Below, piece by piece: positions 18,893 to 30,900 of a stretch of 64,000 bases of DNA. The DNA is from Phaeodactylum tricornutum CCAP 1055/1 (Eukaryota > Bacillariophyta > Bacillariophyceae > Surirellales > Neidiaceae). The notes below the pieces were generated by a model that was given only the letters and a program-made list of their open reading frames with translations, was not told where the DNA came from and made no database searches. A program made the translations under genes and the position numbers. How positions within the stretch are numbered: position 1 is the first letter of the stretch; the number at the start of each line of letters is the position of its first letter. The stretch spans positions 310,001-374,000 of the forward strand of contig NC_011687.1 in assembly GCF_000150955.2 (NCBI RefSeq). The letters run 5' to 3'.

Positions 18893-19633
18893 ATGATAAC
18901 GAAGATGGGACTTGCCTTCCAAGGCGTGTGGGTCGGTCTATATTTGTTATCATATGGAAATGCGCTCATTCCTTCACTTTCGTCACGAAAGACGCGGGCC
19001 CAGGTCGCCGTTTCGGTCGTCGACAATGTAGATGATGTGACTCAAGCCCGATCGGCGTTTGGTACGAAAACCTACTGGGATGAGGTATACGAAGGTCGTG
19101 GCGACTTTCCCGCTGACGAGTACTCGTGGTACTATGGTTGGGACACTCTCAAGCCGTATGTCACAAGCCACGTGCCAAAGTCTGCCAAGATTCTCCTACC
19201 GGGCGTCGGCAACGACCCCGTCTTATTGGATTTGGTGAAAGCGGGCTACCGCTTTCTGACGGCACAAGATTATTCATCATACGCGATCGATCGACAGAAA
19301 GACTTGCTATCTTATGAAGACACGCAAGCGACTATCCAAGTACAACTTTCCATCGGCGATGTTCGAAAATTGCCGCAGGATTGGAACGGAGCGTACGATG
19401 CTGTTCTTGAAAAGGGTCTGTTGGATGCGGTCTACCTTTCGGGAGATGGGAATTTAGAACAGGCTGTGGAGAGTCTGACAAGAGTGCTCCGGCCGGGAGG
19501 GATTTTGATTAGTGTTTCGGGTGTTGTCCCGGAAGACTTGCGGCGGATAGCCTTTGGAGCGGGATGGGAATGGCTGCGTGATGGGGGTGCCGACCTACAA
19601 GCTGGATGCTTTGTCTTTCGGAAGACCATCTAA
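18893..19633 (+). CDS. SAM-dependent methyltransferase (METTL/EEF1AKMT-like), targeted
   Basis: Single exon, 246 residues. A hydrophobic N-terminus (about 5-25, ending GNALIPSL) looks like a signal peptide, followed by a basic stretch; plastid or secretory targeting is plausible. The methyltransferase domain starts near residue 55 with TYWDEVYE and WYYGWDTLKPYV. The SAM-binding loop is ILLPGVGNDPVLLDLVKAGY, the acidic second motif is TAQDYSSYAID, and motif IV is AYDAVLEKGLLDAVY. The order and the YWDxxY start resemble the METTL13/EEF1AKMT4 group that methylates lysines or N-termini of proteins, but the substrate here is not known. The stop codon lies in the first of two hairpin repeats that follow. 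ATG at 18893 is used; Met5 is also possible. Confidence 0.78.
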   Translation: MITKMGLAFQGVWVGLYLLSYGNALIPSLSSRKTRAQVAVSVVDNVDDVTQARSAFGTKTYWDEVYEGRGDFPADEYSWYYGWDTLKPYVTSHVPKSAKILLPGVGNDPVLLDLVKAGYRFLTAQDYSSYAIDRQKDLLSYEDTQATIQVQLSIGDVRKLPQDWNGAYDAVLEKGLLDAVYLSGDGNLEQAVESLTRVLRPGGILISVSGVVPEDLRRIAFGAGWEWLRDGGADLQAGCFVFRKTI

Positions 19634-19698
19634 GGAAAGACCAAACGCGACCTGCAGGTAGATCGCTCTGTCTTTCGGATTATCACCTAGTGAAAGAC
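19613..19698. repeat. two tandem 57-bp copies of an imperfect hairpin
   Basis: GTCTTTC (19613-19619) pairs with GAAAGAC (19635-19641), and exactly 57 bp later GTCTTTC (19670-19676) pairs with GAAAGAC (19692-19698). Spacer length is identical and flanking bases are similar, so the unit was duplicated. The first copy contains the methyltransferase stop codon. Confidence 0.75.
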
Positions 19699-19898
19699 CA
19701 GACGTTTGCCAAGAGCTTTTCTTGCATTTTTGTACATACGCTGTGTTGAAGCCACTGACTGAGCCGATGGGAGTAAATTTTCCTTTATCCCATAACATTC
19801 CCTGTCGTTAGATTTAATTTTCGAATTTAGACACGATTGTCATCATTCTGCTTTGAACAGTCTCAACGAGTTGAGTAGCACCCCGTACTTCAGCCACG

Positions 19899-21852
19899 TT
19901 AAAAAAAACCGCTCAAGCCATTGTTTGATCTGAAGGACGATCTCGCTCCGCCTCTCGTTCCGGATGCATGCTCCTGTGCGTACCGCAAGTGCTTGAATTC
20001 CTCGCGTCGCAATGATCCCAGCACATCGGCACAGTAACGCAATATTGTATGGTGTACATCATCGTCCTGTTCCATATCCCGAATGACATCGTCGAAATTC
20101 ACGACACCTTGGCCCGTGGTCGTTACCGAGGTACGATTGTTTTGCAACAGCTCAACTTCAACATTACCCTGCTGTTGTTCCTTGAGCTCGTCCTCAATGA
20201 AGGTCAGCATATCTAGAGCCGTCTCCGACCATACGCGAAAATGGTGCAGAACTTCCTTTTCACCACGCACTTGTATTTTGGCGTGACGACGGTTCGAGAA
20301 TTGCGGATAGCTCGCTTCATCCTGTAAATCGGCCATGTCTTGAGAGATTGTAGTGGGGTACGAGGCGAGCTGCCGGTGCAAGAGAGACAACAGCAGCTTC
20401 ATACTCGCCCGTTCGTTACGCAACGAAATAGGATGCCGAATATCCCGACAGGAGCGATGGTAGCTCAACGAAGGTGCAAAAGGGTGATTCCGGGAACCCG
20501 ACAGCGGTTGCGGAGCCCCCAGACCGAACAGTGCACGTGTTACCCCATCATTGGAAACGGGCGAAGCGATGGCGGATAGCTCTGTTTCGTTGCACGCTAA
20601 AGCCCGAAGCAACGAAAATAGCAAGCGAGTATTCTCGTTGTTCGATACACATACCCTGACGCGTTTGACCACGGGCCCGGAAGTGTACGATTCCGCAGCA
20701 TGGGACGGTACGCCTCTACCCATGCTCCCACCAACGGCTTGGGCAATCAAACCGGCGGTGACCGCTCCCGATATTTGATTCGTTTCCCCTCGCGTCCAGA
20801 ACTCCAGTTTATCCTGAAAAAGTATGTCGGCGGGATCCACGTACAATTCCAGCGGCACTTCATTGGGGCAAAAGCCGTCCAATTCCCGGTTGTCTTCAAC
20901 GGCGAATCCGTAGTTTAATAAAAAACGATGGTTGCACTTTTGTCCGTACGAATCGTAGACCTGCGCACCGGCTTGTATCGATTGAAGCGAGGTAATGGTG
21001 AAGCACTGCGTGACTTCGTCAAAGGTCCATTTCGTTTCCCTTGGTCGGTAATGATTGAGCATGTCTGCATGCGGTACGAGGGCTGAAGTCCGGTGTCCAT
21101 CAATTTGGAGACCAAAGTTGCGACTGCAAACGCACATGCGGGCCCATTTGAATTCGTCGAGTGTACATAAGGTTCCCAAGGACGGCGCCACTTCCAGAAT
21201 AGCTTCGTAATCATCCTGGATGGCCTGACCCCGATCGGCAATCTGTGATAAAAGATGCGAACCCTCAAGTTCCTGTAATTCGAATGCGGACCAGAAGATA
21301 GGCATGTTCCGAAGCGTAGGTGGTAAGATTTCGTAGTAGGGGTGGAAGAAGGACGAGGACCCGTGTGTCTTGCGATCCCAGAGAAGATATATCATGAGGA
21401 AGATGTGTTTGGGAGCGTCTAGATCTAAATCGGCCTGAAGAATAGCTCGGCCAATCGGTGTGGCCTGCCCCATTTCAACCGTAATCAAGCAGCGACGAGG
21501 AATACTAACACACGTGGTGTGTGGAGGAATGCTTCGTCGCGCATGAACGCCCCGCATTTCGGAAACTTCTTCCAGGGACACCGTAAGAGGCGATTCCTTC
21601 TTTTCTTCGTCATCGACTTCGGAAGCACTCGTGTTGCTGCTATTCAAGCAATCATACTCACGGAGTTCGAGCTATTATACAAGAAAGAGAGAACAGAGAC
21701 AGTTAAGGATTTCGCTCACTCACTGCCGACCAGCACACAGCTCGTCCGTTACTCAAGCTAAAGGCTTCCGATTGACTTACCGCTTCGAAGTGGGCTCCAT
21801 TCTCTCGAAGCCAAGCTTCAAAGCGTTCGAACTTGTCTGGTATGTATGCCAT
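19899..21852 (-). CDS. SET-domain protein methyltransferase (SETD3/RLSMT-like)
   Basis: Two exons, complement(21781..21852) encoding 24 residues (MAYIPDKFERFEAWLRENGA...) and complement(19899..21671), with a 109-bp intron; 614 residues. The join gives the family-typical FxxWLxxNGA then LELREYD, followed by RGVHARRSIPPHT. The SET domain extends to about residue 290, interrupted by a helical insert as in SETD3 and Rubisco LSMT. It has the SAM/catalytic motifs VPHADMLNHYRP and YDSYGQKCNHRFLLNYGF. A C-terminal Rubisco-LSMT substrate-binding-like region follows and is largely helical and variable. These enzymes methylate Lys or His of proteins such as Rubisco, aldolase or actin; the substrate here is unknown. 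No plastid presequence is visible. The first exon is easy to miss because of its size. Confidence 0.85.
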
Positions 21853-22521
21853 ATTGTAAAAAACGTTCGCGTCTCGTAGCGTCACCACCCTCTCTCGAGT
21901 GCGCGCGCAAACGATGTTCGTGCCACCCTTTCTCGGACCTAGAAACTCCGCAGGCAACTTTTTTCTTGTTCCCTCTAGACGGTCAAAAAAAAAGAACACC
22001 GTCGACAACCTCTAGTTATCCATCTATGTATTTGGTTTGGGTGTGAGTTTCTATATGTGTACACGGAAAGCAGAGTCACTTTTGGTCCTTGGTATCCGCG
22101 CGCGTCATGGTGGGAGACAGCTTGTGCAGCAGGTCGAGGGCGAATGCCAGGATGTCTTCCGTATTCCACCAGCATACTTTGGAATAGGACTCGGCGCAAT
22201 CGGACCCAAGCGCGACATCGTTGCGTCTTTGGTGCGCGGGCCGCCTCAGCGTGGGAAAACCAAAACACGCGTCTGAATACCCGGAAACCACTGGGTCTGA
22301 CGGTACTGACAGTAACAGACATTGCGTACGCAGTTTTCGTGACCGAGCATTGCCAAACATTAATGGTTCGTGACTTCGTGAGTCCCGCCATTGACAGTTC
22401 ATTCTCGATGCACAGCATCCACACTAGGTTTCTTCTCCTTGTCTCGTCCGAGGAATAAAATAGTAAAGTTGTCTATTTCGCTTCTTGATTTTTTTGTTGG
22501 TGTAAAGTTTCGACGTGAACT
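21853..22521. other. divergent promoter region, 669 bp
   Basis: Between the starts of the SET gene (minus) and the SDR gene (plus). Open frames of 130-150 codons exist on both strands, but they overlap each other and show no recognisable domain. I interpret the region as promoters and UTRs. Confidence 0.45.
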
Positions 22522-23801
22522 ATGCTGTCCTCATCCGCTCGTCCTTCCAACAGTCCCTACTATGGTATTGGCGCCTTTGCACTCTTTAGTCCGCTCGCGG
22601 TATTGTATACCGTTGCATCGCATCTCGTATTGAAATGCACGGGTCGATTGCCAGAACCACTCGCAGTTTCTGCAACCATCACTACTTCATCAAACGCACC
22701 TGTGGAAACCGAAACGCAGATCCAGCGTGTCGCCATTGTTACTGGTAGCAACACGGGAATTGGCTACGAAACGGCTCGTGCGCTAGTTCTGGATCACGGC
22801 ATGGAAGTGATTCTAGCTTGCCGTTCACGGGATAAGGCCCAAGCCGCAGCCGATCGGATTCAACAGGCCTTCCGCACCAGCGCCAGCACTCCGTCGCAAC
22901 GAGTTGGTCGTGCCGTTGTCATTCATCCTCTCGATTTGGCCAGCCCACAAAGCGTGTTAGACTTTTGCGCCGCGCTCAAGGACAAATACACCGCCGTTCA
23001 CGTTCTCGTCAACAACGCCGGTCGGAACACGTCGGGAAAATCACCCTCCGGAGGCAATCTCGATTTGCTCTTCGCCAGTAACTTCATCGGACATTTTCTT
23101 TTGACCTCACAGATAATGCCTTTGTTGCAAGCAGGCGTGGGTGCCAGAATAGTAAACGTATCGTCCGTCATGCATCATTTCTGCCGATCGTACGGGGACC
23201 TGGAATCGGTCGATTTTTGGAAGCGCGTAGCGTCGGCCGATGTTCCGCCGCACGATACCTACAGCCTCTCCAAGCTCGCCGCCGTACTGTTTACAATTCA
23301 GCTGCGGACGCGGTATCCCGACATTCATAGCCTTGCCGTCAATCCAGGTGCCGTGTAAGTCAACGTTTACTACCATAGCGACCACGCTCGCAATGGAACC
23401 TGTCAAACTGACATTAACACACAATACTTTACTCTTGCTTATGCAGCAATTCAGATATCTGGCGTAACTTTCCGCGATTTTTTATTCCCCTTTTCCGACT
23501 TATATATCTCAACAATAAGCAAGGTTGCCAAACTTCGGTTGCTGCCAGCGTGTTACAAAACGAGAACGGGTTGCGCGGAACTGTGATGTATTTGCAGCCG
23601 TACGCTTTGCCGAGATCAGACTGTCCACCGCTTCCGTTTCTGGAAATGCTCGGACCCTACGTAGGCTACCGTCCCACGCCTCCGCGACTGCCAACCAGTG
23701 ACGGTGGTGAGGCAGCATCGCGAGCTCTCTGGAACGCATGTGATAGCCTTCTCTCAGAGACGCCTACCAACTGGCCTACACTAAGGTCAAGCCGGCCATA
23801 G
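22522..23801 (+). CDS. short-chain dehydrogenase, retinol dehydrogenase-like
   Basis: Two exons, 22522..23354 and 23447..23801, with a 92-bp GT-AG intron that joins NPGAV to NSDIWRN; 395 residues. A hydrophobic helix at about 15-40 suggests membrane anchoring. The SDR fold has the dinucleotide loop VTGSNTGIGYETA, NNAG, and the catalytic Ser in VNVSS with Tyr-xxx-Lys in YSLSKLA. The NPGAV join and the later QTSVAASVLQ match the retinol-dehydrogenase/WW-oxidoreductase group of NADP(H)-dependent SDRs. The region after the intron is needed for a full fold. Likely substrates are hydrophobic alcohols or ketones (retinoid, lipid or pigment derivatives); this cannot be decided from sequence. It diverges from the SET gene. 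Confidence 0.87.
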
Positions 23802-24040
23802 CAAGGCTGTGCACTGCGAGGATTTACTTTTTGCATGTATACGCGAGACACACATTGGTTCAAAGGTAGCGACTGAGTTATGCGTCACCTGTGTCGATGG
23901 GAACAAACATTACCACTACTACGGAGGAAGGAATGCTCATGAAAACACAAAATAAAAGTCGCAGTCTAGAAATTAAAGAGTCCCGTTCGCTGGCTGCGGG
24001 GCGTGCCATTTTGCTAGACTGAACGGTGCCGGAAAAACGA

Positions 24041-25483
24041 TCATGCCGATGTAAAAACATGTCGGAATGCTGCCCAGTACGACGCTTCTGGGTGTTCATG
24101 CCGGTAAGCCTTCACGCGAGGGCGTACAAAAACAAAGGCGTTCCAAAAACCCTGAACTGGCCAAACCAGGTAGTATAGAAACATTAGAAAAAATGGGACG
24201 GGTACACTGAGTCCAATCATGTTCATGAGAACGCCCGCAATAATTCTGGAGATCGCGTAGTAGCTGATGTAGAAGAAAGCCTGCCATGCTGATTCTCTCG
24301 TTCGCTGGGAATGAACATCGACGGATGAGCGCGATTCCTCGGATTGACCCATAAAAGAAGCTCGGCGGCGCGTCTGCTGTGTCTCGATGGAAGAAGTTCC
24401 TGCTTGTATTGGCTGAGGCAAGTGTCCCTCTTCCATCTTTGATGATGGCGTTCCATGCGCAGAGCCTTCCTTTTGTCTGGCTGTTGCTGAAGTTTGCTCA
24501 TTTCCCACCCGCTGGTCTTCAAAAACAACATCCTTCCCAGCTGAGTAAGTATGTTGCACTACATCGCTATCAGATGAATTGGTGCAACTGCCAGCGTTGG
24601 GTGAGTTCCGAGATGGAGAATGTTTGTCAGAGCTGTTCGCAGCATCCAGAATTTCAGATGAAGGCGGATGCAATTCCACGGTAGAAAATTGATGTTGGAC
24701 AGCATGGAAGCTTATAAGTTGCGCACGTTTGCTTACTGCGTGAACTTTCCTGTAGATTGAAGTCATCGTGTAAATGATGTACAATCCTATGATCGCGTTT
24801 GGAAGCCCCACAGTCAGGGTGCTCACTTCGGCAGCATGTTGACCCCGAATACAGTCCAAGCCGTCGGTTTCTCGACAGTCAAAAGGGTACGCCGCGATGT
24901 GGCATCCAATAGCGGTATAAGCATAATAATCCCCGATAAAAAGAAAAATACATACTCCAAATGAATAAATTGCAATGAACAGATGAATCCAACGCTCGTA
25001 GCGGCCCGCTATCTGTGCGTCAGTCATGTTGTAACAGATGCTGCAATAAAAATAGTGGGAAAGAGCACATGTGTAGAAACTAGTAATCAAACCCCCAGCA
25101 ACAAAAACAAAGCCTTGAATGTTACATGAGTGATAGTTGCCGACTGCACCCCAAATCCCAGGCGTATCGACAGGTATTGGCAATGGCCAAGCAATGAGCC
25201 AGAGAGTGTAAAACAAGTCCGCTATGCAAAGAGAAATAAGATAGCGATAATAGAGCTTCTTGATCTTGCGCTCCCAATCTTTGCTGTAGATCAAGAACAG
25301 GATATTGTAAGCTATGGCATCGTGGTATCTCTGGAAGTAAAAGCCGTTCCTCACTTACGAGATCATCCAAATAATGGCTCCCGAACCGAGGCAGGAGAGA
25401 ATTCCAGGGATGATAGATGCAATACTCAAACTCACTTGCTGAGCAAAGTTGAAGTCGACACTCGCTGATTTTAAAGCCGCCAT
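24041..25483 (-). CDS. seven-transmembrane receptor, cAMP-receptor-like GPCR
   Basis: Two exons, complement(25359..25483) and complement(24041..25283), with a 75-bp intron (GTAAGT ... CTACAG); 455 residues. The splice joins GSGAIIWMIS to SKDWERKIKK, completing helix 1 and intracellular loop 1. Hallmarks of the Dictyostelium cAR/GPR157-like receptors are present: RYLISLCIADLFYTLW in helix 2, the disulfide Cys in CNIQGFVFVAGG at helix 3, a partner Cys in the second outer loop (CRETDGLDC), and in helix 7 WPVQGFWNAFVFVRPR. A long Ser/Gln-rich third intracellular loop (about 235-345) separates helices 5 and 6. The ligand is unknown. A decayed relative lies 1.1 kb downstream of this gene's 5' end on the same strand. 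If the splice is ignored the first helix is lost. Confidence 0.8.
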
Positions 25484-26582
25484 GCCGGCCTTCGCTTACA
25501 GTCGATGACTATTGTGGACTTCCGCGGAAATGAATGCAATGGCGTGCTGCGTAGCCGCACCGATTAATAAAGAGAGCAACGATGGAGTCTCTGACCCAGG
25601 GCATCCACGTTATAGAACGAAGTCAATGTCACTAGTTGAGAGCAGCGAAAAAGCTGTCGGAAAAACGGCTTTGCTAATTGTATTCAATGAGGTAGTCATG
25701 GGAACTATCACTGGTTGAGATCAGAGTCGTTTGAACGGCTTCTCGAAAACATTGGTTTTATACTACTGTTCGCTGCAAATAATACTGATGAGTAACGAAA
25801 ATTAAGAAAAACTGAAAGCTACGGAAAGACCTTGACTTAACATATATGCCCGCATCCGACTATTAGCAAGCTCTCAAGTTCAGAAATCATTACTCAATTA
25901 TCAAACAGTCTTTTAAAAAAAGGACAACGAGAAAGGTTCTCGATTAAACTATAATTATTTAGTCGAAAGTTATTGTAATGTTAAGCAGTAACTATGAAAA
26001 TAAGCTCATTTCCACGCAGTGAGATAGAAGAATACAGCTTATAAAACTTAAATATAAAGGTCCAGTGCATATTCCAAAGTAAATGCATCCTAATTCTCGT
26101 GGATGAGACTCGAACACATTTTAATCGTATTAGCATTTGTCGACAAACATTACTGTAATCATCAATGTTCTAAAGATTATGCTTCTCACTCACAGCCAGA
26201 ATGAATCTGGTTGACTGATGTCTCAGAGAACGAACGGACTGGTATTGACTTGAGGTAGTCACGCGTCATGAAGCTGACTACTTCCAAAGTTTTTTGTAGT
26301 TTGTTGTGATGCGCTTTAGCTCCATTGCTAAATTGTCTAACACGTTGGCTCAGAAATGATGTACGTGGCCATCCATCTTTAGAAACCTCGCAACTTGCCA
26401 ATTGATTGAGAGAGACGCCCGCATATGTGGACTAGCTTCTTAAAAAGTCGATGAAGGCAAAGGCTTGGGCTCGATATCTCTAACATAAAACTTGTCGTAT
26501 CAGAGTTTGCGCTCAATCTTTACTGAAATGCTTGGAGCATATTTTTTGTAAGTGGGGTGTCGATTTTATGTCGCTTTGCAAA
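25484..26582. other. AT-rich intergenic region upstream of the 7TM gene
   Basis: About 1.1 kb with low GC and short A/T runs. Two related segments, near 25630 (TCACTAGTTGAGAGCAG) and 25707 (TCACTGGTTGAGATCAG), form an imperfect direct repeat about 80 bp apart. I see no gene. It should contain the promoter of the 7TM gene and the 3' flank of its decayed copy. Confidence 0.45.
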
Positions 26583-27640
26583 ACGTGTCGGATGGCATCC
26601 CAGTGCGATGCATCATAATGTCATTCCGAAAAAGCCTTCGTTGTTCGTAGGACGAACGTATTCCAGAATCCTTGGATGGCACGAATAGAGACTCATTGTA
26701 ACTGTAGAACGAATGCGACGGTACGCCAAAGGCCTCTAGATACAATCTCGGAATTATGGAATAAGCAAAACAATGGAAGGTTTGAATTGTGGTGTCTCGT
26801 GTTCGGGCGGCGTGGGTGCAGAAGGAATAAGCCTCTCCTAGAAATCCGCCATTTGGCGGGTGGCGCTATCACCGACCCATTCAGGAGTATCCGAAGTGTT
26901 CCCAGCTGATTTTCTCCGAGACCTAGCTTTCGACGTTGTCATAGAGAACGAGGGCTATGCCAGCTCCTCGGATCCTGAAGAAAGTCCTTTTGTCGTGTCG
27001 TCAAAAGCGTGGATGGTGCAAGCTCTAAGGAAATTTGAATTGGCGCGACCAAAACGATCTCTTCTTTGAGCAGTAATTGGTAGCTCGTTCCTTACAGAAA
27101 ATTGCCTACATCGAAGGACTATGAATATCCCACTCAAAACGATAGGTAGACGAAAAGTCGCTCCGAGAGAAAACATTCCTGGTGCATTCAACCTCATCGT
27201 TGTTTTGGTGTTAGAAGGACAGGCACCAAGGTGATATCCAAGCACTGCGTACATGTACCCGTCGACCACCTAGATATTGGTGAGCACGCCGAACGAGTAC
27301 GGTGCTGTGCACAAGCTAGTCCACTCCTCGTACCGGGCTGCAATCTGACAAAGACTACAGTTATTCGCGCGTCGCGAGCGCGAGGGATTATGCCAGCGTC
27401 CAGTGAGATCGTGGACGAGTTTCGTGGGACAGAGGGACTGGTTTCAATGGAACACACTGCGGAAGAAAGCGGTTGATGAAATCCATGACGAAGACGATGA
27501 TCAATTTAAAATCATGAGAGATTCGATTGCTGTACAGAACGACGAAGCCTTGCTTATTCGCCACGACACCTATTTGTATCGCTGCAATTTTATCATTGTT
27601 ACTGACAGGTACTACACCTTCCAATTTGCATAAACATTCC
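26583..27640 (-). pseudogene. decayed paralogue of the 7TM receptor
   Basis: On the minus strand this stretch encodes pieces that align in order with the intact receptor at 24041-25483. From 5' to 3' they are KQGFVV near 27550 (intact: IQGFVF); QIAARYEEWTSL then PYSFGV at about 27260-27340 (intact: QIAGRYERWIHL, IYSFGV); DGYMYAVLGYHLGACP (intact: GDYYAYTAIGCHIAAYP); FRLPIVLSGIFIV (intact: VGLPNAIIGLYII); and at 26583-26690 IQGFWNTFV, TTKAF and HYDASHWDAIRHVL (intact: VQGFWNAFV, VKAY, ASYWAAFRHVF). Stop codons interrupt the frame, for instance after PYSFGVLTNI and after KAFSE, and the variable third loop does not align. It is a host gene relic from duplication. Limits at the 5' side are approximate. 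Confidence 0.8.
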
Positions 27641-27900
27641 CTAGTGTGAACAATCTTTCCTTTGTAGTTGGTTTGCGCTTCTATTAGGAGCACAGACAAG
27701 TCCACGTTTTAACAGCAGTCGACGGCTACCACACATGCGGCAACTAGATAAGGTGGTCTTAACATAGGAATGATTATCATGGCCTTTGCAGAAATCATCA
27801 TTTTTCTTCTGATCATGTTACCTTTGGAGCAAGACTGTAAACGCAGAGCTACAAGAAAAACCATGGATCGCTTCGGCATTATCACACATTTTTCTTGGCG

Positions 27901-30900
27901 CTAAATGTGACTGTCACCCGAAGCTCCTTCGCTTTTGTTTTGTACTTCAAGATCGCCAACATTGGTTGGCAATTTGTCGACCTTGTCTGTATCAATGCCA
28001 GTCCCTTCAAGTTTTGATGTGATGCTTTTTTTGTTTTTATCAAGAACTGTATGTTGTGCATCCTCAATAGACGCTCCATCTTTGTCGCAGGTTAGTAAAA
28101 TACCTGTTTGTGTCACGTTGGTTGACTCATCACCTTCATGCTTCGATCCGGGCTTCGGATAAGGTGCCTGGGAAGCGTGTGAAGTCCGCTGCGTCACTTT
28201 TTGCACCGCTGACCTTATGCTTTCGTTTTTGGATTGGATGCAACTTCCAAGGAGAGTAGGGCTAATCCATGACATGTTCTTGAGGTGCTCTGTCTCCATG
28301 TGGTTAAATCCGGAAAGTAATTCCGTTACTAGGACTGTAAAGCGTGCATGCATTAGCTCATCTAACGTCGTGTGTCTGTACTCAGATGCTTTCTTTTCCG
28401 CGTTCAGGAACCCGTCCAAAAGCCGTTTCGTCTCATCCACAATGCAATACTGTGCAGAAAGAAAATTGTTGGATTCCGATTCGGAGTCAGCTGCCGCCGT
28501 CGCAACTTCAGGCATAGTCGCAAGATTGAGGAGGAAACGGTTCATCCATTTTCTACCATATAGCGCCGTCTCAAAGTACTCGGGTCTAAATTACATACAC
28601 AACAGGTCAGAGAAAATACTGAAAAGACTATTGGGCACAGAATGTACTCACCGGCCGACCAGAGGCTCCTTTGCCGTAGGTTTGTGTTGCTCTATTAAAG
28701 TAGCGGCGTGCTCCCATTCAGCGATACCTTTGCCTAGACCGGACACAAGAAAGAGTCGCCATCTCAAGCCAAGCGCCTTGGAAAACCGATCGCTACTCAG
28801 CAGATGCCCAATGACCATAGCAGCATTGCTTCCAATAAATCGGCGATCTGGAAGCATACCCTCCTCCCGGACAAACTCTTTAGCAGCTTCGACGTATTCG
28901 CCGCCGTTTGTTGGACTTTTAATATCGCAACAGCCCTCAATGCCGTCTTGTTTCCACGGAATCCCTCTAACTGACAGACATCGGCGTAGCATGTGGCTCA
29001 CAGTCGCCCATGAGTCGTCAGTCAGGACACTTGAATCCAAGTCACTGACAACGAATTGTTCAAGCCTTCTAAGTCCTCTCACCGACAATGAACCATAGTC
29101 AGAAAGAAGACAAGAGTTTAAGATCGCAAAGATTTCCTCAACTAAAAGATCATTTTGGAACACTGAAATAGATCGCTTGCAAATTGATATACAAGCATCC
29201 AGAAATGGTTCAAATGTCGTTTCCACCCAGCCGGGTGATTCGATCTCTTCGCCAGCTTCCTCATCATCTCCGTACTGCACTTGCAAAATGACGCCACAAC
29301 GTTCGAAGTCTTCTGGGAGGGGTGGATATAGTCCTTCTTCAGAGCCATATTCTGCGAACTCCAGCATGGGTATCAGGATTCCTCTAAAAATCAGTTGCAA
29401 CGTCTGCAAGAAGTCTTCAGAGTCAGATGCCATCATAGGACCATCCGGAATAAAATAACTTTCGACGATGTCAATCAGTCCGTCGAGCCCTTTCGTACGG
29501 ACGCCTAGCCGAACATCTCCAACTGATCGCGAGAGTCCGAGCAACATTGGCCACCATAATTCCAGGTCACGCTGAGATGGAGACAAACTATTAACGACGG
29601 ACAACGTCCCCTTTTTACATTGGTATGATACAGCTCTATCGTTGCCAAGAAAATCGGCAAGGATTTTGAACTCGTCAATAGCGCGGATTGCCAGTTGTTC
29701 GTGGGGTCCTTCAAGAAACGTTGTCATGGCATTCACAGCTTCAACAAAATATTCGCCAAGAAGAACGCCGCAGCTGTGCTCTCTGGCCGAGTTTTCAACT
29801 TGAAGTGTAAGTATATCAAAGCTGATCTTGGCGATCTTCGCCGAGTGGTCCCGGCCACCCTGGCCCAAAATTGCTAAAATAGGCAACCAACCACTACGCA
29901 ATCCTCCGTTGTGCGCACTGGCTAACTTATTGGTTGGTCGTTCTGAATCAAACACTTGTACAACGCGAGCAATACAATCAAGAAGTAGCTCTTTGGTGCT
30001 CAGTTGGCTGCTACGTGCCATAACAGTCTCCAGAGGCTTTAGGAATCGCTTTTGAAATTCAAATACCTCCAGCTCATCTCGTTTTAGATATTGTATACTG
30101 AGCTGTCGGAAAGAATCAACCGCATACATTGCTAAAGCGGGATTTGAATGAAGTGCAGTCGCGGTCAGGTGATCCGCCACTGTTACCCAAAGCTCGGCAA
30201 ATATTAGTCTGGGTCGCTTGTCCATATTGTAGTGAGTTACCTCCACCAGCTTCTGTAAATTGTAGATGTTTGGTTGAGTGTGATGGAACTGTTCGTGTAC
30301 GCCTGTATGCGAGCTAAGCAAAGCATGCTGTTGACGATATGACACCTGAGTCAAATCGTTGGCAGCATCGCCACCTGCTGTTTGAAATGTATGTATTCCA
30401 ACAGAAATCTCTAGGTTTGAAACATGACAGAGCTGCGAAACAAAATCCTTAACTGCGGGAGCGCTAAGTGAAGACGATCGCTCGTAAATAGCCTCGATAA
30501 GTGCTTCCGACACGGCTTCGTATACTAAGCGAGCATTTGCTTCATCAACAGCTTTCGCATCCATGTCCTCCTCAAAATCGAAATCGTCTTCGTCAGAAAA
30601 CAATTCTGATTCAGCGAGAGAGTCAATTTCACTTGCAGCATATTCATCGTCGGTAGATTCATCAAAAGTATCGGTTCCTTTGGCTGCAGTTCGACGGAGC
30701 TCTCGCTCCCGTCGTTTGGTTTCCTTCTCTTCCATTCGGCGTCGCCGACGTTCAGCTGCGGCTGCAGCACTTCTATCATTTCTCGCCATCAGTTGGAAAA
30801 TCTGGTGGAATCGATTAATCTCACTCAGTGCTTTGAAAACGTGTTCCCATGAGCTTCCGAGCAGTTCCCCGTCTTCACGGGCCAAGCTCAGAAGAGTTTG

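Noticed and set aside
25359-25483. 30-bp intron in the 7TM gene (GTAAGT ... CCAGAG)
   Set aside because: It keeps the frame but leaves an extra 14 residues in the first helix-loop region; the 75-bp choice gives the family pattern.
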